From Dichomitus squalens LYAD-421 SS1 (Eukaryota; Basidiomycota; Agaricomycetes; Polyporales; Polyporaceae): 64,000 nucleotides of DNA. Positions 33,928-45,028 of the stretch are shown here, piece after piece; position 1 is the stretch's first letter; the number at the start of each line of letters is the position of its first letter. The notes under the pieces were generated by a model. The model saw only the letters and a program-made list of their open reading frames with translations, made no database searches and was not told the DNA's origin. The DNA lies in the NCBI RefSeq assembly GCF_000275845.1, contig NW_006766887.1, forward strand, positions 1,384,983 through 1,448,982. The letters run 5' to 3'. The position numbers and the translations under genes are program-made.

Positions 33928-35532
33928 ATGCCATCCGACCTGGCCCAGATGGCATCTGTCGAAAAGGCCACGATTGAATACAAGCGTCGCCTCAATGCCA
34001 CAGCCCCTGTTTCCCGTCTTCCGAATGAAATCATATCGATCATTCTTATACATGTTGTCAGAGCCCTCTTCGAGAGGGATGGCACCTGCTACTCCCAGAA
34101 CCTGCCGCACGCCTATCCCTGGCTCAACATTACACGCGTCTGCCATGCCTGGAGAGCGATTGCATACGACACGCCGAGCTTTTGGGCATTCATCTTCCTC
34201 ACACGGGAACCTGTGGTGCACACATTTCTTGCGCTGTCCAAGCAAGCCCCACTCCACGTCGCGACCTCTGATTTTTCCGGTCGTGGAGATCACCGTGCGC
34301 TCCTCGACCATATATTCCTCCACGAGTCGCATCGTCTGAAGGAATTCCGGGGGTTTGGCGACTCTCACGCCATATGCGATTTCGCGGCCACTGTGGCAGT
34401 CGGCCAACCTGGCAGGCTCTTGGAAACACTAGAGCTCTCCAGCGGCTACGTATGGGATCGCAAAAGTCACGTCCTGCCCTCGGCTTTGTTTCAAAAGCAG
34501 CACCTGCGTCTGCGTCATCTAGAACTTCGTAGGATCCCCTTTGGTTGGGAAAACTGCCTATTCTGCGCGATCCTCACGCGACTCTCAGTCAGCCATCCCT
34601 CGGGGGTCCCAAACAGCGTCCTCGGTCCGTTCGAGCACCTTCTCTCAGCTCTAGGGAGAATGGTCGCTCTGCGATACCTGCAACTAGAATACGCCATACC
34701 AGAGCTTACCGGCGATATCACAATCCTGCCATCCCCGTCTCGTACCATCATCCTTCCCCAACTCCACACGATCGAACTCAGAGGAAAGCCTCTAGATTCC
34801 GCCAACCTCCTTAATCACCTCACCCCGCTCCCTGCGGCGGTCTCAAACCTGTCCTGTCACACTGATACCGATTCTAGCACCGCAAAACCATTGATCGATG
34901 TCCTCAAGGATCACTTTACGCGTTCGCCAGCGCTTCGGACCGTCCGCATGTATGTGCTGTTTTGGAAAGAGCTGTCCATATCGGGCTGGCTTGGAGACTT
35001 GGACTTTCGCACCGGGGCCACCCAACCGGCATGGATGACACTGGGGCTCTACCTTCCCCTATTCTCGGACGACGTAACCCTCTACTCCTTACAAAACGTC
35101 GATATGTTCTCTGGTGTTCGGAATTTAGAGGTAATAATGAGCCTCAACCAGTTATGGCCGTGGCAGGATCTATTCGCAGGCATGCCGCAGCTATACAGGC
35201 TGTCCGTCCATCACGAGCCGACCAGACACCTCCTTCCGGCTTTGTCCAGTGTGGACTCACAGGGAGCGGAGGACTCCGCCCCGTCAATCATCGCGCCTCA
35301 GCTTTGTATCCTCATGCTCACCCAAGTGCCTCTCGTCGGCTTCAGGTCCATGAGCGCCGCGACCGAATTTATCGACGAGCTCATAGAATGGTTGACCTTG
35401 CGTTGCCACTACGGCCGACCGATACAACACCTGCATCTCACTGAGTGTTTCAATATCACCGCGGCCGACATTCGGAGCCTGGAGGAGTACGTTCCGGAAG
35501 TGCACTGGGACGGATACAGTTACTGGGCATGA
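33928..35532 (+). CDS. F-box-like protein
   Basis: Intact single-exon gene of 534 residues. The F-box near the N-terminus reads VSRLPNEIISIILIHVV, followed by NITRVCHAWRAIAYDTPSFW with the conserved V-C-x-x-W-R turn. The rest is an LRR-like region (LRHLELRRIPFGW, LRYLQLEYAIPEL, LPQLHTIELRG) and a C-terminal helix (AADIRSLEEYV). It is likely the substrate receptor of an SCF ubiquitin ligase; the substrate is unknown. The start at 33928 (MPSDLAQMASVEKATIEYKR) is the first ATG and yields the usual coiled N-terminal helix. It is the best match in the window to the pseudogene at 20787-22252. Confidence 0.88.
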   Translation: MPSDLAQMASVEKATIEYKRRLNATAPVSRLPNEIISIILIHVVRALFERDGTCYSQNLPHAYPWLNITRVCHAWRAIAYDTPSFWAFIFLTREPVVHTFLALSKQAPLHVATSDFSGRGDHRALLDHIFLHESHRLKEFRGFGDSHAICDFAATVAVGQPGRLLETLELSSGYVWDRKSHVLPSALFQKQHLRLRHLELRRIPFGWENCLFCAILTRLSVSHPSGVPNSVLGPFEHLLSALGRMVALRYLQLEYAIPELTGDITILPSPSRTIILPQLHTIELRGKPLDSANLLNHLTPLPAAVSNLSCHTDTDSSTAKPLIDVLKDHFTRSPALRTVRMYVLFWKELSISGWLGDLDFRTGATQPAWMTLGLYLPLFSDDVTLYSLQNVDMFSGVRNLEVIMSLNQLWPWQDLFAGMPQLYRLSVHHEPTRHLLPALSSVDSQGAEDSAPSIIAPQLCILMLTQVPLVGFRSMSAATEFIDELIEWLTLRCHYGRPIQHLHLTECFNITAADIRSLEEYVPEVHWDGYSYWA

Positions 35533-35886
35533 CAGTGCTGTAAAGATTGGGGTAATTGCGACACCGTGAGTTTGCTACTGAAACTCAACTTAGGATGCGT
35601 TGATGAATTCTTCAGGCCGACAAGCAGTTGAGGAACGGGAACGCCCACCTGGAACTATGACCGTGACCCGCACGGTGAATAGTGCTGGGCCGCCGAAGCC
35701 TCGTGCTGCCGTACCGCGGCCCGTCACACAGAATCTGGTACTTGTTCGATTGCGTGTGGGAACATCCGGAGTATCGTTCTGTATCTAAACGCTTCGATGA
35801 ATCTCACGTGTCTTTCTCCGTTCTTTAAGGAGAGCGTACGCGCGGTCTTTTGACTGCTCTCAGCTCTCGTCCTCGCCTGCATTATC
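35533..35886 (+). other. Spacer between F-box and BTB genes
   Basis: About 350 bases, with the F-box 3' end and BTB promoter in the same direction. No site recognised beyond a pyrimidine-rich stretch just before the BTB start. Confidence 0.3.
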
Positions 35887-37441
35887 ATGGTTGAGTCTCC
35901 CACCTCATCGCAAACGGCAGCGCCTGCTCCACGCTTGGCATCATCTCCATTCGACAAGCCTGACGCAGATATCGTCCTACGCAGCGCCGATGGTGTCGAT
36001 TTTTGCGTACGCAGCCACATTCTCATCGAAGCTTCCCCAGTCTTCGAGTCCATCCTCTCCATCCCGCAACCCCAGATGGACGGCCGCCCAATCATCGGCC
36101 TTACCGAGGACCACAAGACCCTCGACATCATCCTACGCATCTGCTACCCCATCGTGAAGCCCGATTCGCCTCGCAGCTTGGGAGAGATCGAGCTGGCGGT
36201 GAAGGCTGCGCTGAAGTACGATACGGAGCTACCTTTGTCGGTGCTGAAAGGGGAGCTGTTTTCACTGTCTCCTACCAATCCTACCGCAGTGTGGGCTATA
36301 GATTGCCGCACCGGCCTGGAGGACGTCGCACGCCGCGGTGCAGCCGAGATTGTCGTTCGTCAGGCACCCCTCAATGTTGCAGTCGGCGCCCTGGAGGGAG
36401 TCTCCGCAGGGGACTACTACCGCCTGCGCGAGTTCCATCGCAAGGGAGGTAAAGTCGAAGATAGCTTCCGGCTCATTTCTTCCTCGACCGAGACGCCTTC
36501 TGAGGCCTCTGGGACAAGCGGTTATGTTGCCGCTCCTCCTGAGGCCCCGTATCCGGACCTGGTGTGTACCTCTTCCGATGGCATAGAAGTCCCGGCACAC
36601 AGAGGTTTCTTAGCCTCCGCGTCGCCGGTCCTGAAGAGACAGATCGATGATCTTTCCGAACCCACCTCCGAATCAGATCTCCCTGTCCTCCGGCTGAGCG
36701 AGCCCGCTCAGCTACTCAAGTCATTGTTGGGGTTATGCTATCCGGGGCAGCTACCGGACTATCGACCGTACCCCGCACAACTCGCCGCTATCCTTGCAGC
36801 GCTTACGAGGTACGAGATGCAAAGCCTTCGCATCGCCATTTTGCCACAGTGGGAGGATCTGGCGAGAGCCGAGCCCTTGCGGGCTTACCTCATCGCCTCT
36901 CGTGCACAGCTGCGAGATTGTGCCACGACGGCGGCAGAACACACGCTGCACACCCCTCTCGAAGGGGGCTATGTGGCTGAAATGGAGAGTTCCCCAGCAC
37001 GGGCTTACCACCATCTTCTTACCTACCACGCGTCCTGCCGCGCCATCGCAAAGGAAGTCCTCCAGTCTCTACTGACCACGTCGCTAAAGGTATCGTCGGG
37101 CAACCCGCCTACACGAAAAGTACCTCGCCTGGAAGGCTGGGACGTAGAGTATGTCGACTCCAAATCGCCAGTGTCCCAAGATGCCTGGTTGACCACATAC
37201 GTCGAGCAACTCGTCGCAAAGGCGGACATCAACCCGAAAGACATCCCGCTTGTCCCATCAGCTTTCGACGCGGCAACGACAGCTAGGCAGTGGTGCACGC
37301 GTTGCGCCACCCTCGCTCAAAAGCTGTCTGTTCAAGATGCAGCGGTACGGGAAGCAAGAAGGCGAATTTCGCAGGTGAGCGTACTGAACACTCTGCGTCG
37401 TACCTCGCGCTCATTCCGACTAGGTGGAACTGGTGTTTTGA
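35887..37441 (+). CDS. Double BTB/POZ domain protein
   Basis: Two BTB-like domains in tandem. The first (residues about 28-130) starts DADIVLRSADGVDFCVRSHI then ILIEASPVFESIL. The second (about 218-310) starts YPDLVCTSSDGIEVPAHRGF then LASASPVL. The pattern D-I/L-V-x-x-S-D-G ... S-P-V is the usual agaricomycete BTB signature. BTB proteins act as adaptors for CUL3 ubiquitin ligases; the partner here is unknown. A 49-base intron (37375-37423) near the 3' end lets the protein finish at ISQVELVF with a stop at 37439-37441. If it is not spliced the frame stays open to 37491. This is a paralogue of the gene at 47957-49536. Confidence 0.85.
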
Positions 37442-37814
37442 TAATGCAGTTCCATTCCATTCAGGCCCTCTCCATCCACAGGACCGCTTAGTATCGTTGG
37501 AGTGATCTTAATGTATGCGCGCTATGCCCGATACATTCCACGTCGCACGTCCTATGCGTGACAGATCACGTACTGATGAGAATCCAAAAGCGAACACCGA
37601 AAGCAGTCAACATGAAGAACATAAACAAACCTTCTATCAAAGCCTACCGTAGCCTACGTCCTATGTAGAGCCTACGACAGAGGAAAAAACGAATACGCCA
37701 GCGCTATAAAGTACACTTTCTGTGCATCTGCACACAGTAACATAACTGTGATAACACATCGTGGTGTCCAAGATCCCAAGAGTTACCCAGTCCGTCCAAC
37801 CCCGACCCGGGGCT
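37442..37814. other. Convergent spacer
   Basis: Tail-to-tail 3' regions of the BTB gene (+) and the disordered protein (-). It is AT-richer than the flanks; no feature identified. Confidence 0.35.
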
Positions 37815-40155
37815 CTACTCCCGCACCCAGATCCCCCTCCTCCGCTCGACCTGCCGTGCGCGCATGCGCTGCTGCCTAAGGTCGTTCATCATCTCCCGCG
37901 CCACGGGCGACAGCTCCGAGCTCGACGCGGGCGACGGCGGCTCCCCCACTTGCAGCATCCGCGTGCGCATCGGCGTCGCCACCGCCACCGCCATCGCCAT
38001 CGTTCCCGCAATCGCGGACGCGGAGCCGGACTCGCAGGCCGCGTGTTTTCGGCGCGGTGCTGACTTGGACAGCGAGGCAGGCGGGCTGGGCGTGTTCTCC
38101 TTGTCGCGCTTGTGCCACCCCTGGGCCTGGGCGACGTGCTCGGGCTTCGTGGAGCGCTTGCGCGAGGGTGGCGCGGGTTTGGCCTTGCGATCGTCCTCCT
38201 TCGAAGAGGACGGTCCGGCGGACGAGGAGGGGTCGGGACCCCTGAGGAACGCGGCGGTAGCGTCCTTGAGGAGCGCGTCGGCGGCGCGGCCGGACGAGCG
38301 AGAGGTCGCGCGGCGGTGCTGCCGCTGGGGTATGTTGGTAAACGCTTCGCGAGTGCGCGCGGGGACTTCTGCGGGCTGGGGTACGTTGTCGGAGCTCGGA
38401 CTGGAACCCGACTGGTTCTCAGGGTATGAGTTGTTGTCGTACTCGTCACGCGCGACTGGAGAGGGCGCGTCGCGCTTGCAGGTGGACGACGGGCGCGGGC
38501 GCGGGCCGCGCGGGATCTTGCTTGGGGGCACTTTCATGCTGTTGCTGCTCGAGAGCGACGAGCCGGTGGCGTGGCTTGCAGCCAGGGCAGCACCAGTATT
38601 TAATGTGACCTCGGTGGGGAGGCCGTTATCGGAGCAGTCTGTTGCCGAGTCGGCGGCATTAATCAAGAGGTTGAGCGAAGTCGTAGAGGCCGCGAAGGCG
38701 GTCGAGAGTTTCGTCATCGTCGCGGTCTGGATCTGGGCGTGAGAGGCGGTGGAGTGGGTGTCGCTGGAGGTCAGTTGGGTGGAGGAGTGGCTCGTGTTGG
38801 CCGAGTGTATCGCGTCGGTGGGCTCGCCGAGGGAAGTGTCACGCGGGTGCAGTAAGTCGTCTTCGGGGTGCTGTAGTACGGGCTCCCCGGTGTTTTCGGG
38901 AGTACTAATCATCTGCGGAAGGGGAGGGAGGTCTCGCTCTTTGATGGTAAGGGTATTCCGGCGGCTGAGGAAGCCGAAGACCTCGGACGCCCGCTGAGGC
39001 GTCTTCGGATCGGGAAGCAGAGGCTTGGAAACGGGGATGACCTCGATCACGGGTACGTCCCGCACGTTTTCCTCGCTCACTTCGACCTCCATAGACGATA
39101 TCGCAGGGTAGTTCATGCTCGAGTCGGGGTGGAGGGAAGAGAGGGTGGCGTCGGCTGTTGCAACACGTGGTTCAAAAAGAGCATCGGTAAAGAGAGTCTC
39201 CTTAGGCGTCTCGAGTTGGGGAGTAATAGGAGAGGGAAGAGGAGAGTCATCGCCAAGTTGTTCGCTAAGAAAGCAATCAGCTCAGATGGCCATGATTGAA
39301 GCCAACGATATAAACATACTCCAAGAATCGTTCGGCCCAAGAAATATCGCCTTCAGTAGTGTTGTTAACTGCGAAGGCAGGTTCACCGAGCAGCTGCCGG
39401 AGAGTGGATCCTGTACGCGGCCTAGGCTCGCGGCCCTCAGATACATCATGAATAGGCGCTGGTGAGGGTGGTGAGTTAGCGAATGCATTCGAGTCAAGAC
39501 ACCCATGGTCGTCGTAGAGATCTAGGAGGCTAGCGACGGAAGGGTCCCTCCGCAGTTTGCACAACCTGGACGTGTCTTTCGGCGTGAAGTTGACGGCCTT
39601 GAGACGAGGCTGCTGCTCAGGATCCACATAGTCCTCATCGTCGGACGTGTCACGCTCCGCGGGCTCTGGTGTAGAGGACACTTGGTTTTTGCGCGCTTTG
39701 GTGGGCGAAGCGGGAGGATTCGCTCGTGGGAACTCGGTGCGCGAATGTGTCGTGCGACCATGAACCTTGACAAGGTACGTCCCACTGCGCGAGAGGCCGG
39801 GAGTGGTTGCGACGGTCACGAGGGAGGGAGAGGGAGTTAGGGGAGGGGTAGCCAAGAGGTCGTTCATTGAATGGGCTGGGTGTATGTGAGATATTGTGAG
39901 ACGGGACAAATTGGAGAAGTACTCACGAAGAGGGGGCATAGGGGGGAGCTGGGTGTAGTCAATGGCGGACATGACGGAGAACTTGGTTGATGATGAACGT
40001 AATAACCTGTTGGCGTTGGAGTCCGCGTCCTGGGCCGGCCGTTGAGTTAGGATGCGACCTTCGGCATCGACTGTGGCATGGGCCGCGCTCTGCTTCTTCT
40101 TGTTCTTCCTGGATTTGCTGCTACCCAAGGAAAGAAAACGTTTGAAGAAGCCCAT
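37815..40155 (-). CDS. Disordered protein with MGFFKRFLSLG N-terminus
   Basis: Family not assigned, though the N-terminus (MGFFKRFLSLGSSKSRKNKK) and the block NRLLRSSSTKFSVMSAIDYT look like a conserved basidiomycete type. The glycine at position 2 could be myristoylated, with the basic stretch aiding membrane contact; this is inference. Two introns were solved. One is near 39872-39930, joining TQLPPMPPL to PHSMNDLLATPPL. The other is near 39253-39309, joining SWAERFL to DEQLGDDSPLPSP. The C-terminal half is rich in Ser, Pro, Ala and Arg, contains KRDKENTPSPP, and ends with a basic helix (MMNDLRQQRMRARQVERRR). Total length is about 710 residues. The GC-rich C-terminal exon creates long but meaningless frames on the other strand. 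Confidence 0.7.
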
Positions 40156-41129
40156 GGTGGTAGGATGGGGGCGATTGCTTGACGGGGGGGTATCGTGGCG
40201 GACTCGGGGTCGTAAGGGGAGAGCAAACGGTGAGTGCTCCAATTCGAACCATCCTCCTTCAGACGCCCAAACAAACACGCGCCCACATCGCGGTACCGCG
40301 TCCTGTCACGGGGTCGCGTCTCTCTTTACGTCACCGTACCTTGCTGTTGAATGTTTGAACATTCAGAGCCGTCTGCGCATGTTTAGACGTTGCGCTACTT
40401 TTGTACTACGTACACGTTAGAGTCAGGGCCTCCATGTCGGATGAAGCTCTAGTATGCCTTGGGGTACCCTTTCTGGGACCTTGAAACGGGGCTGCCATGG
40501 AGGTTTCCACGATAGCCTCCTCAATCGCTATGTCCTTCAAGACATCTAGGTGCTGTTTTCGTATGCAGCCTCCGATCTGGACCCTTCTGCTCTTCACTTC
40601 ATTGATGTATATTCCTGTTACTCGTAATGACGCACTGAGCTTGACCGTCCCTCCTACAGCCTCAGATGTTCCTCGCCCCGTGCGTTCTAAGACGTTCGTA
40701 CCGCACGTCGATCGACCATCGCGTGTGCTCTCACCCTAGCGGCCGGTAAGGTTTGCGAGAACCGAGGGAACAAGGCATGAGGACACACTCCTCCAACTGT
40801 GAACATGAGGTGACCGGTACCTTTGCATGATGCATGTGCGTAGGGATGCCTTGCCAATCCTGACGTACCTTTGTAACTCCAGGGAGTAGAACGTAGGTGG
40901 GATCTGTCTGACCGGCGAGGGATAGATATGATTCAGGAATAGAAAAGACACCGGGCGAGCCTCTCCGGGAGTGACGGTCGTAGTATGGATCATCGAACAA
41001 GGCTATACAGAGTACCGTAAGCGAGATCGAGGCCGTACTGCCGGTCAAGACACGTTATGTACGTTCCGATGTAGACGTATGAGATGCGAAGCCAAACGTG
41101 GGGATCATTGGTATACTGCACAGCTTTGT
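40156..41129. other. Intergenic region
   Basis: Nearly 1 kb. The first part is the promoter of the preceding minus-strand gene. The rest carries only short frames without motifs and probably the 3' end of the F-box/WD40 gene. Confidence 0.35.
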
Positions 41130-43426
41130 CTACAGTCTTGATTCTTCCGGGATGATGTCCTGAAGCCGGTGAGCCAAGACCAACCCATTGTCTGCAGCAG
41201 ACCACAGCATTTCCCCGTCCGGAGTGAACGCAACATACTTGACCTAGCCGCCGTGGTCGGAGAGCGTTGCCAAGCACGATCCGTCGCTCGTCCTCCACAC
41301 CCTCACCGTGCGGTCAGAAGATGCAGAGGCGATAAACCTCCCGCACGGGGAGAAGCATGCCTGGTGCACCAACGTCTCGTGTCCGTCAAACGACTGGTCC
41401 ATGGCACCGGCGCGTGCATCCCGTATCTGTACCGTGGCCCGTGACGCCGAGAGCAGCAGCCGACCATCCGGGGAAAACACGACAGTGTTGAGCCAGCCTC
41501 CGTGCGCCTCACAGAGCGGATACTCCTGCTGAGTTGCTATGTCCCAAACACGGATTCTCCCGGTTTGAAATACCACAGCGACGTGCGTGCTCGAGGCGCT
41601 GAATACGGCGCTGAGGGGATACTCGTGCTCGCGATCTCGCTGGAATGGGAGTGTGAGGTATGCACCAGATAGAACGTCGTTCTGGCAAAGGTGACACCCT
41701 TCCCCGTCTATGTAAAGAAGCCAGTGGCCATCAGGAGAGAATAGAGGCTTTTTCTGTGTTGTAGGGATATCGCCGTGACGGTCAAGGTCAAGAGGTAGCG
41801 GCTGGAATGTTCGTCCATCCCACAGTAGCACAGTACCGTCGGGGTCGCGGGATGCGATGCGAGCACCGCTGCTGGACCACGCGCAGCCTGGGGACATGGA
41901 AGCAGTGTGGCCTTCGAGGGTGGCAACTTTGTATGAGCTGCCGCCGCTGATGTCCCAGATTGCGACTTCTCCATCTGCACCTGCAGACGCGAGGTGTCGT
42001 CCGTCTGGTGCGAATCCAAGATCCAAGACCTCCCCGTTGTGGGAGATCCACTCTTGCGAGATACATCCATCTCGGGCATCCCAGAGGATGATGGTGGTGT
42101 CCAAAGAGGCCGTCGCTACCCACCGGCCATCTGAGGAGACCCCGAATGCGGTGACACTCGAGTCATGCCCGGGTTTCCCAGCTATTCAAGTCAACGCCCA
42201 ACTCGAAATCGTGGTCGCTGAATGATACTTACAGTATCTGACGTCTTCCGTCAGCGCCCATTTCTCGCTTAGTGGACGGAAGCACCTGCGGATCTCGTCC
42301 GACCAGGAGATCGTTTTCCGGGCATTCAGGACTGGGCCACCAGGGACCGTCAACAGTACACGATGGAGGGGATATCTGAGCAGGACCTTCTCCAATTTTT
42401 CACAGAGCTCCAGGCTGGCAGGTTGACAACAATTGTTGTATAGGGACCCAATGGATTCATCCCAGAGGACCAGAGTGACATCGCTTATGGCTGTCTCCTT
42501 CGAGTTGGATAAGACGCGGATAGCTTGATGGAAATCCTCGATCCGAGCTTTCATCCACCATGTTAGGGAGGTCTGATGACCCTCGCCTGATTGTGGAGGC
42601 GGGACGGATTCTGATTTGGAAATCATGAGCGATACAAATAGGAGATGAAGTGCACGCGTACGCTCCCCAATTACAAGCGGACTCGTGATCGCCAACCGAG
42701 CTGTCTGAAATAGGAGCTCTGTAACATGCTGGCAGACACCTCGAAGAATCTGAAAGGAAACCAAGAGTGTCACAATCGAGGAGTACAGATGACCATGTTG
42801 ACCCTCACATTTAGCGTTCGTAGCTGTAATTGAGGAGATAAATGATCTTGAACCATAGGAGTGGTTTCAGATGTAGTCAGAGACGAATCCTCGCAGGTGA
42901 GGCTTTCGACGTTTGGAAAGGCAGAAAGGAAGTGGAGGAAAGCGTTTCCCGCTCGGAACCAAGTGCGGCGGATAGTCAGACTCCGGATGCCGGTCACGAA
43001 TGGCCTGTGGTAGAGATAATTGGGCAGGGCGGGCGGGGGCCAGAGCCCATTGAACCCAGGGATAGTATCAAATGTGACATGACGGAGACTGGGGAGGATG
43101 GACAGCAGTGAGAATGGAGAGCAACCATTCCACGGAAACGACAGAGATTGCACGATAGGCTGAAGGTGTGACTGAGCTTGGACAGAGTCGTAGAACCCCT
43201 TGAGCTGTGTCGCACATCGGAGCTCAACATTCGTGAAGAGAATAAAGAGGCTACGAGGATGGAGCTGGCTGCAGGTGAGGGCGAAGGTGCGTAGCGTGTT
43301 CTTGTCGCCGGAGCAGAGATCGATAACTCTCTCGATGACCTCCCATGGAAGCGCCGGGGACCGCACGGTGGATGACACCGAAGGTAAGGCATGAAGGGAG
43401 TTCGCGAAGTCGTCCGGGGAAGACAT
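41130..43426 (-). CDS. F-box/WD40 fusion with in-frame stop
   Basis: The first exon (from 43426, MSSPDDFANSLHALP) holds an F-box-like motif, LPWEVIERVIDLCSG followed by LRTFALTCSQLHPRSLFILF. An intron (about 42749-42817) joins TLN to ILRGVCQHVTELLF. A second intron (about 42183-42227) joins LTEDVRYS to GKPGHDSSVTAFGVSSDG, opening a WD40 propeller. Seven repeats are complete, with typical FSPDGRLLLSAS and TVRVW motifs. The eighth starts LATLSDHGG and then meets TAG at 41244-41246. The same frame continues beyond it as VKYVAFTPDGEMLWSAADNG to a stop at 41130. The normal residue at the TAG is probably Trp (repeat 6 has AHGGWLNTVVFSPDG), so one G-to-A change would explain it. As written, the protein would end at 41244 with an incomplete eighth blade. 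The F-box plus WD40 layout is that of SCF receptors such as Cdc4, but the F-box is of the local agaricomycete type. Confidence 0.75.
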
Positions 43427-44735
43427 GAGTAGCCAATGAGTTGTCAGAGGGCACTTGTTGTCGGCGAGTGACACGGTGAGCTCGAGGTGTGCTAGGCCCG
43501 ACAAGGCTGTGCCGAAATCACGAGGCAAGGCATCTCGACTTAGGGATCGCAATCAGATCATGCAGGCAGACATCTCTTCCGAATGTTACAACGTCTCATA
43601 CTTCTCGGAATGCGTCCATTGCAATGTGCTAGTCGTCACCAAGCTAGGACGATAACACTGATCTCAACTCCTGTTGTTTTCAAAAGACAAAAATCTACAT
43701 GAATCCCAAAATGTAGCATACATCCCGTCCGTAGGAAAGCAGAGTGCAGAAGATGCACACTACAACCAGCGGTCCACGGGCCGCGATCGTTCTCATGATC
43801 GATACCTCCCTGCGAAGCGATCATCCTCTTCGACAGTCGGACACCATCGACAGTGTCCAGCCTGTGGCACTGGGCAGCAAAGGCAAAGGAGGTGTAATGA
43901 TGTGCACATGCACTGATACATAGGCTTACGCTGGTGAGATCTGCGTCCAAGACAAGACAGTGCGTCGGAGATGGATGCGTGCCTGCTCCTTTCCGCCTGG
44001 ACAGGATTATTGAGGATGCTATGTTGGCCTGAGCAGAAGACATACAAGCGACACGCGTTCAAGGCTAGTAACGTGTCTTGTGCGAAGATGTTCTGTGAAC
44101 ACGCGTCGTACAACGATGAGCCAAAGACGCAAGAGACGTGCAACGTGCGAGAGACAAGCCAGTGGCCGGAGTGGAGAAAGCCTAGGATGTAATGCCTTCG
44201 GGAAATACAGGCACGTCCGGCCTGGAGTGCTGCTTGCGACCGGTCCATACCATGCAAGCAGCCTGGTGAGACGGATGTCCTTCAGATTTGAATCGGCGAA
44301 AACCTTGACATGGAGATCGTCCTCGAGAGCTGCACGACGAACATCGGCTGGTGGTGGGCGTTGGCGAGGAATCGGAGGCGCGTGGTGAGGTAGTTCTGGG
44401 CGTCGGAGACATGTGTCAGCAAGCGTCCTTCCTTCAACGAGTCGGGATGCACAGGGAACCGTGTTCGCCTTCGACTAGCTGGTATGTGAGTGACCGTAGT
44501 CTCCGCGCACCGTCCACAACCACCGACTTGTACAGCTCGCGGCGGATTCATAACACGGCTATGTCAGGACCAAGCCTTGCTGCACTTGATCAGGGCCAGT
44601 GGACGGTGATTTCCGAACTGCTATATGTAGTTCAGCCTGTGCCCGGCGACCGCGCCGTGCATAATACAGTGACAGGACACCCCGCAATTTCTCCGTGAGG
44701 CTGTCTGCGAGCTGTGAACCAGCGCGAGGCTGATG
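43427..44735. other. Intergenic region upstream of the F-box/WD40 gene
   Basis: About 1.3 kb without a supported gene. Minus-strand frames around 43636-44551 are open for 80-155 codons but overlap one another and have no recognisable domain. A decayed gene cannot be excluded. Confidence 0.3.
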
Positions 44736-44766
44736 GCGGAGGAGGGGCGGCGGAGGGGCGGCGGAG
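44736..44766 (+). promoter_or_regulatory. Cluster of SYGGRG (Cre1/CreA-type) sites
   Basis: Three GCGGAG hexamers at 44736-44741, 44750-44755 and 44761-44766, in a GGGGCGGCGGAG direct repeat. They fit the SYGGRG consensus of the fungal carbon-catabolite repressor CreA/Cre1. They lie about 265-290 bases before the xylulokinase start, where glucose repression would make sense. Binding is inferred from consensus only, and the GC-rich repeat could be coincidence. Confidence 0.4.
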
Positions 44767-44912
44767 GCTGGGCCCGTTTGCGTGCGAGCTTGGTGAGAGC
44801 CGGAGCCCACCGGCCCGCCAGCCTGCCTCTAGCCATTGGCCACCGTCCGAGGGCCTCACCAGCTCTCGAAGACGTTCGTCCCGGACCATAAGTACTCTAC
44901 ATGCCCCTCGCC

Positions 44913-44921
44913 CATATAAAT
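44913..44921 (+). promoter_or_regulatory. TATA-like element of the xylulokinase gene
   Basis: CATATAAAT about 110 bases before the start codon at 45029, followed by a CT-rich stretch. This is the expected layout for a fungal core promoter and supports 45029 over ATGs further upstream. Confidence 0.5.
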
Positions 44922-45028
44922 TCTCCGCAGATGGCCTTCGCACTCGCCCACGTTCATTCTCAGTCCCCCTCCCATCTCCAGCGATCCTCGCCCTTCCTCA
45001 TCTCGGTGCCTACCAGCATCGCCAAGTC

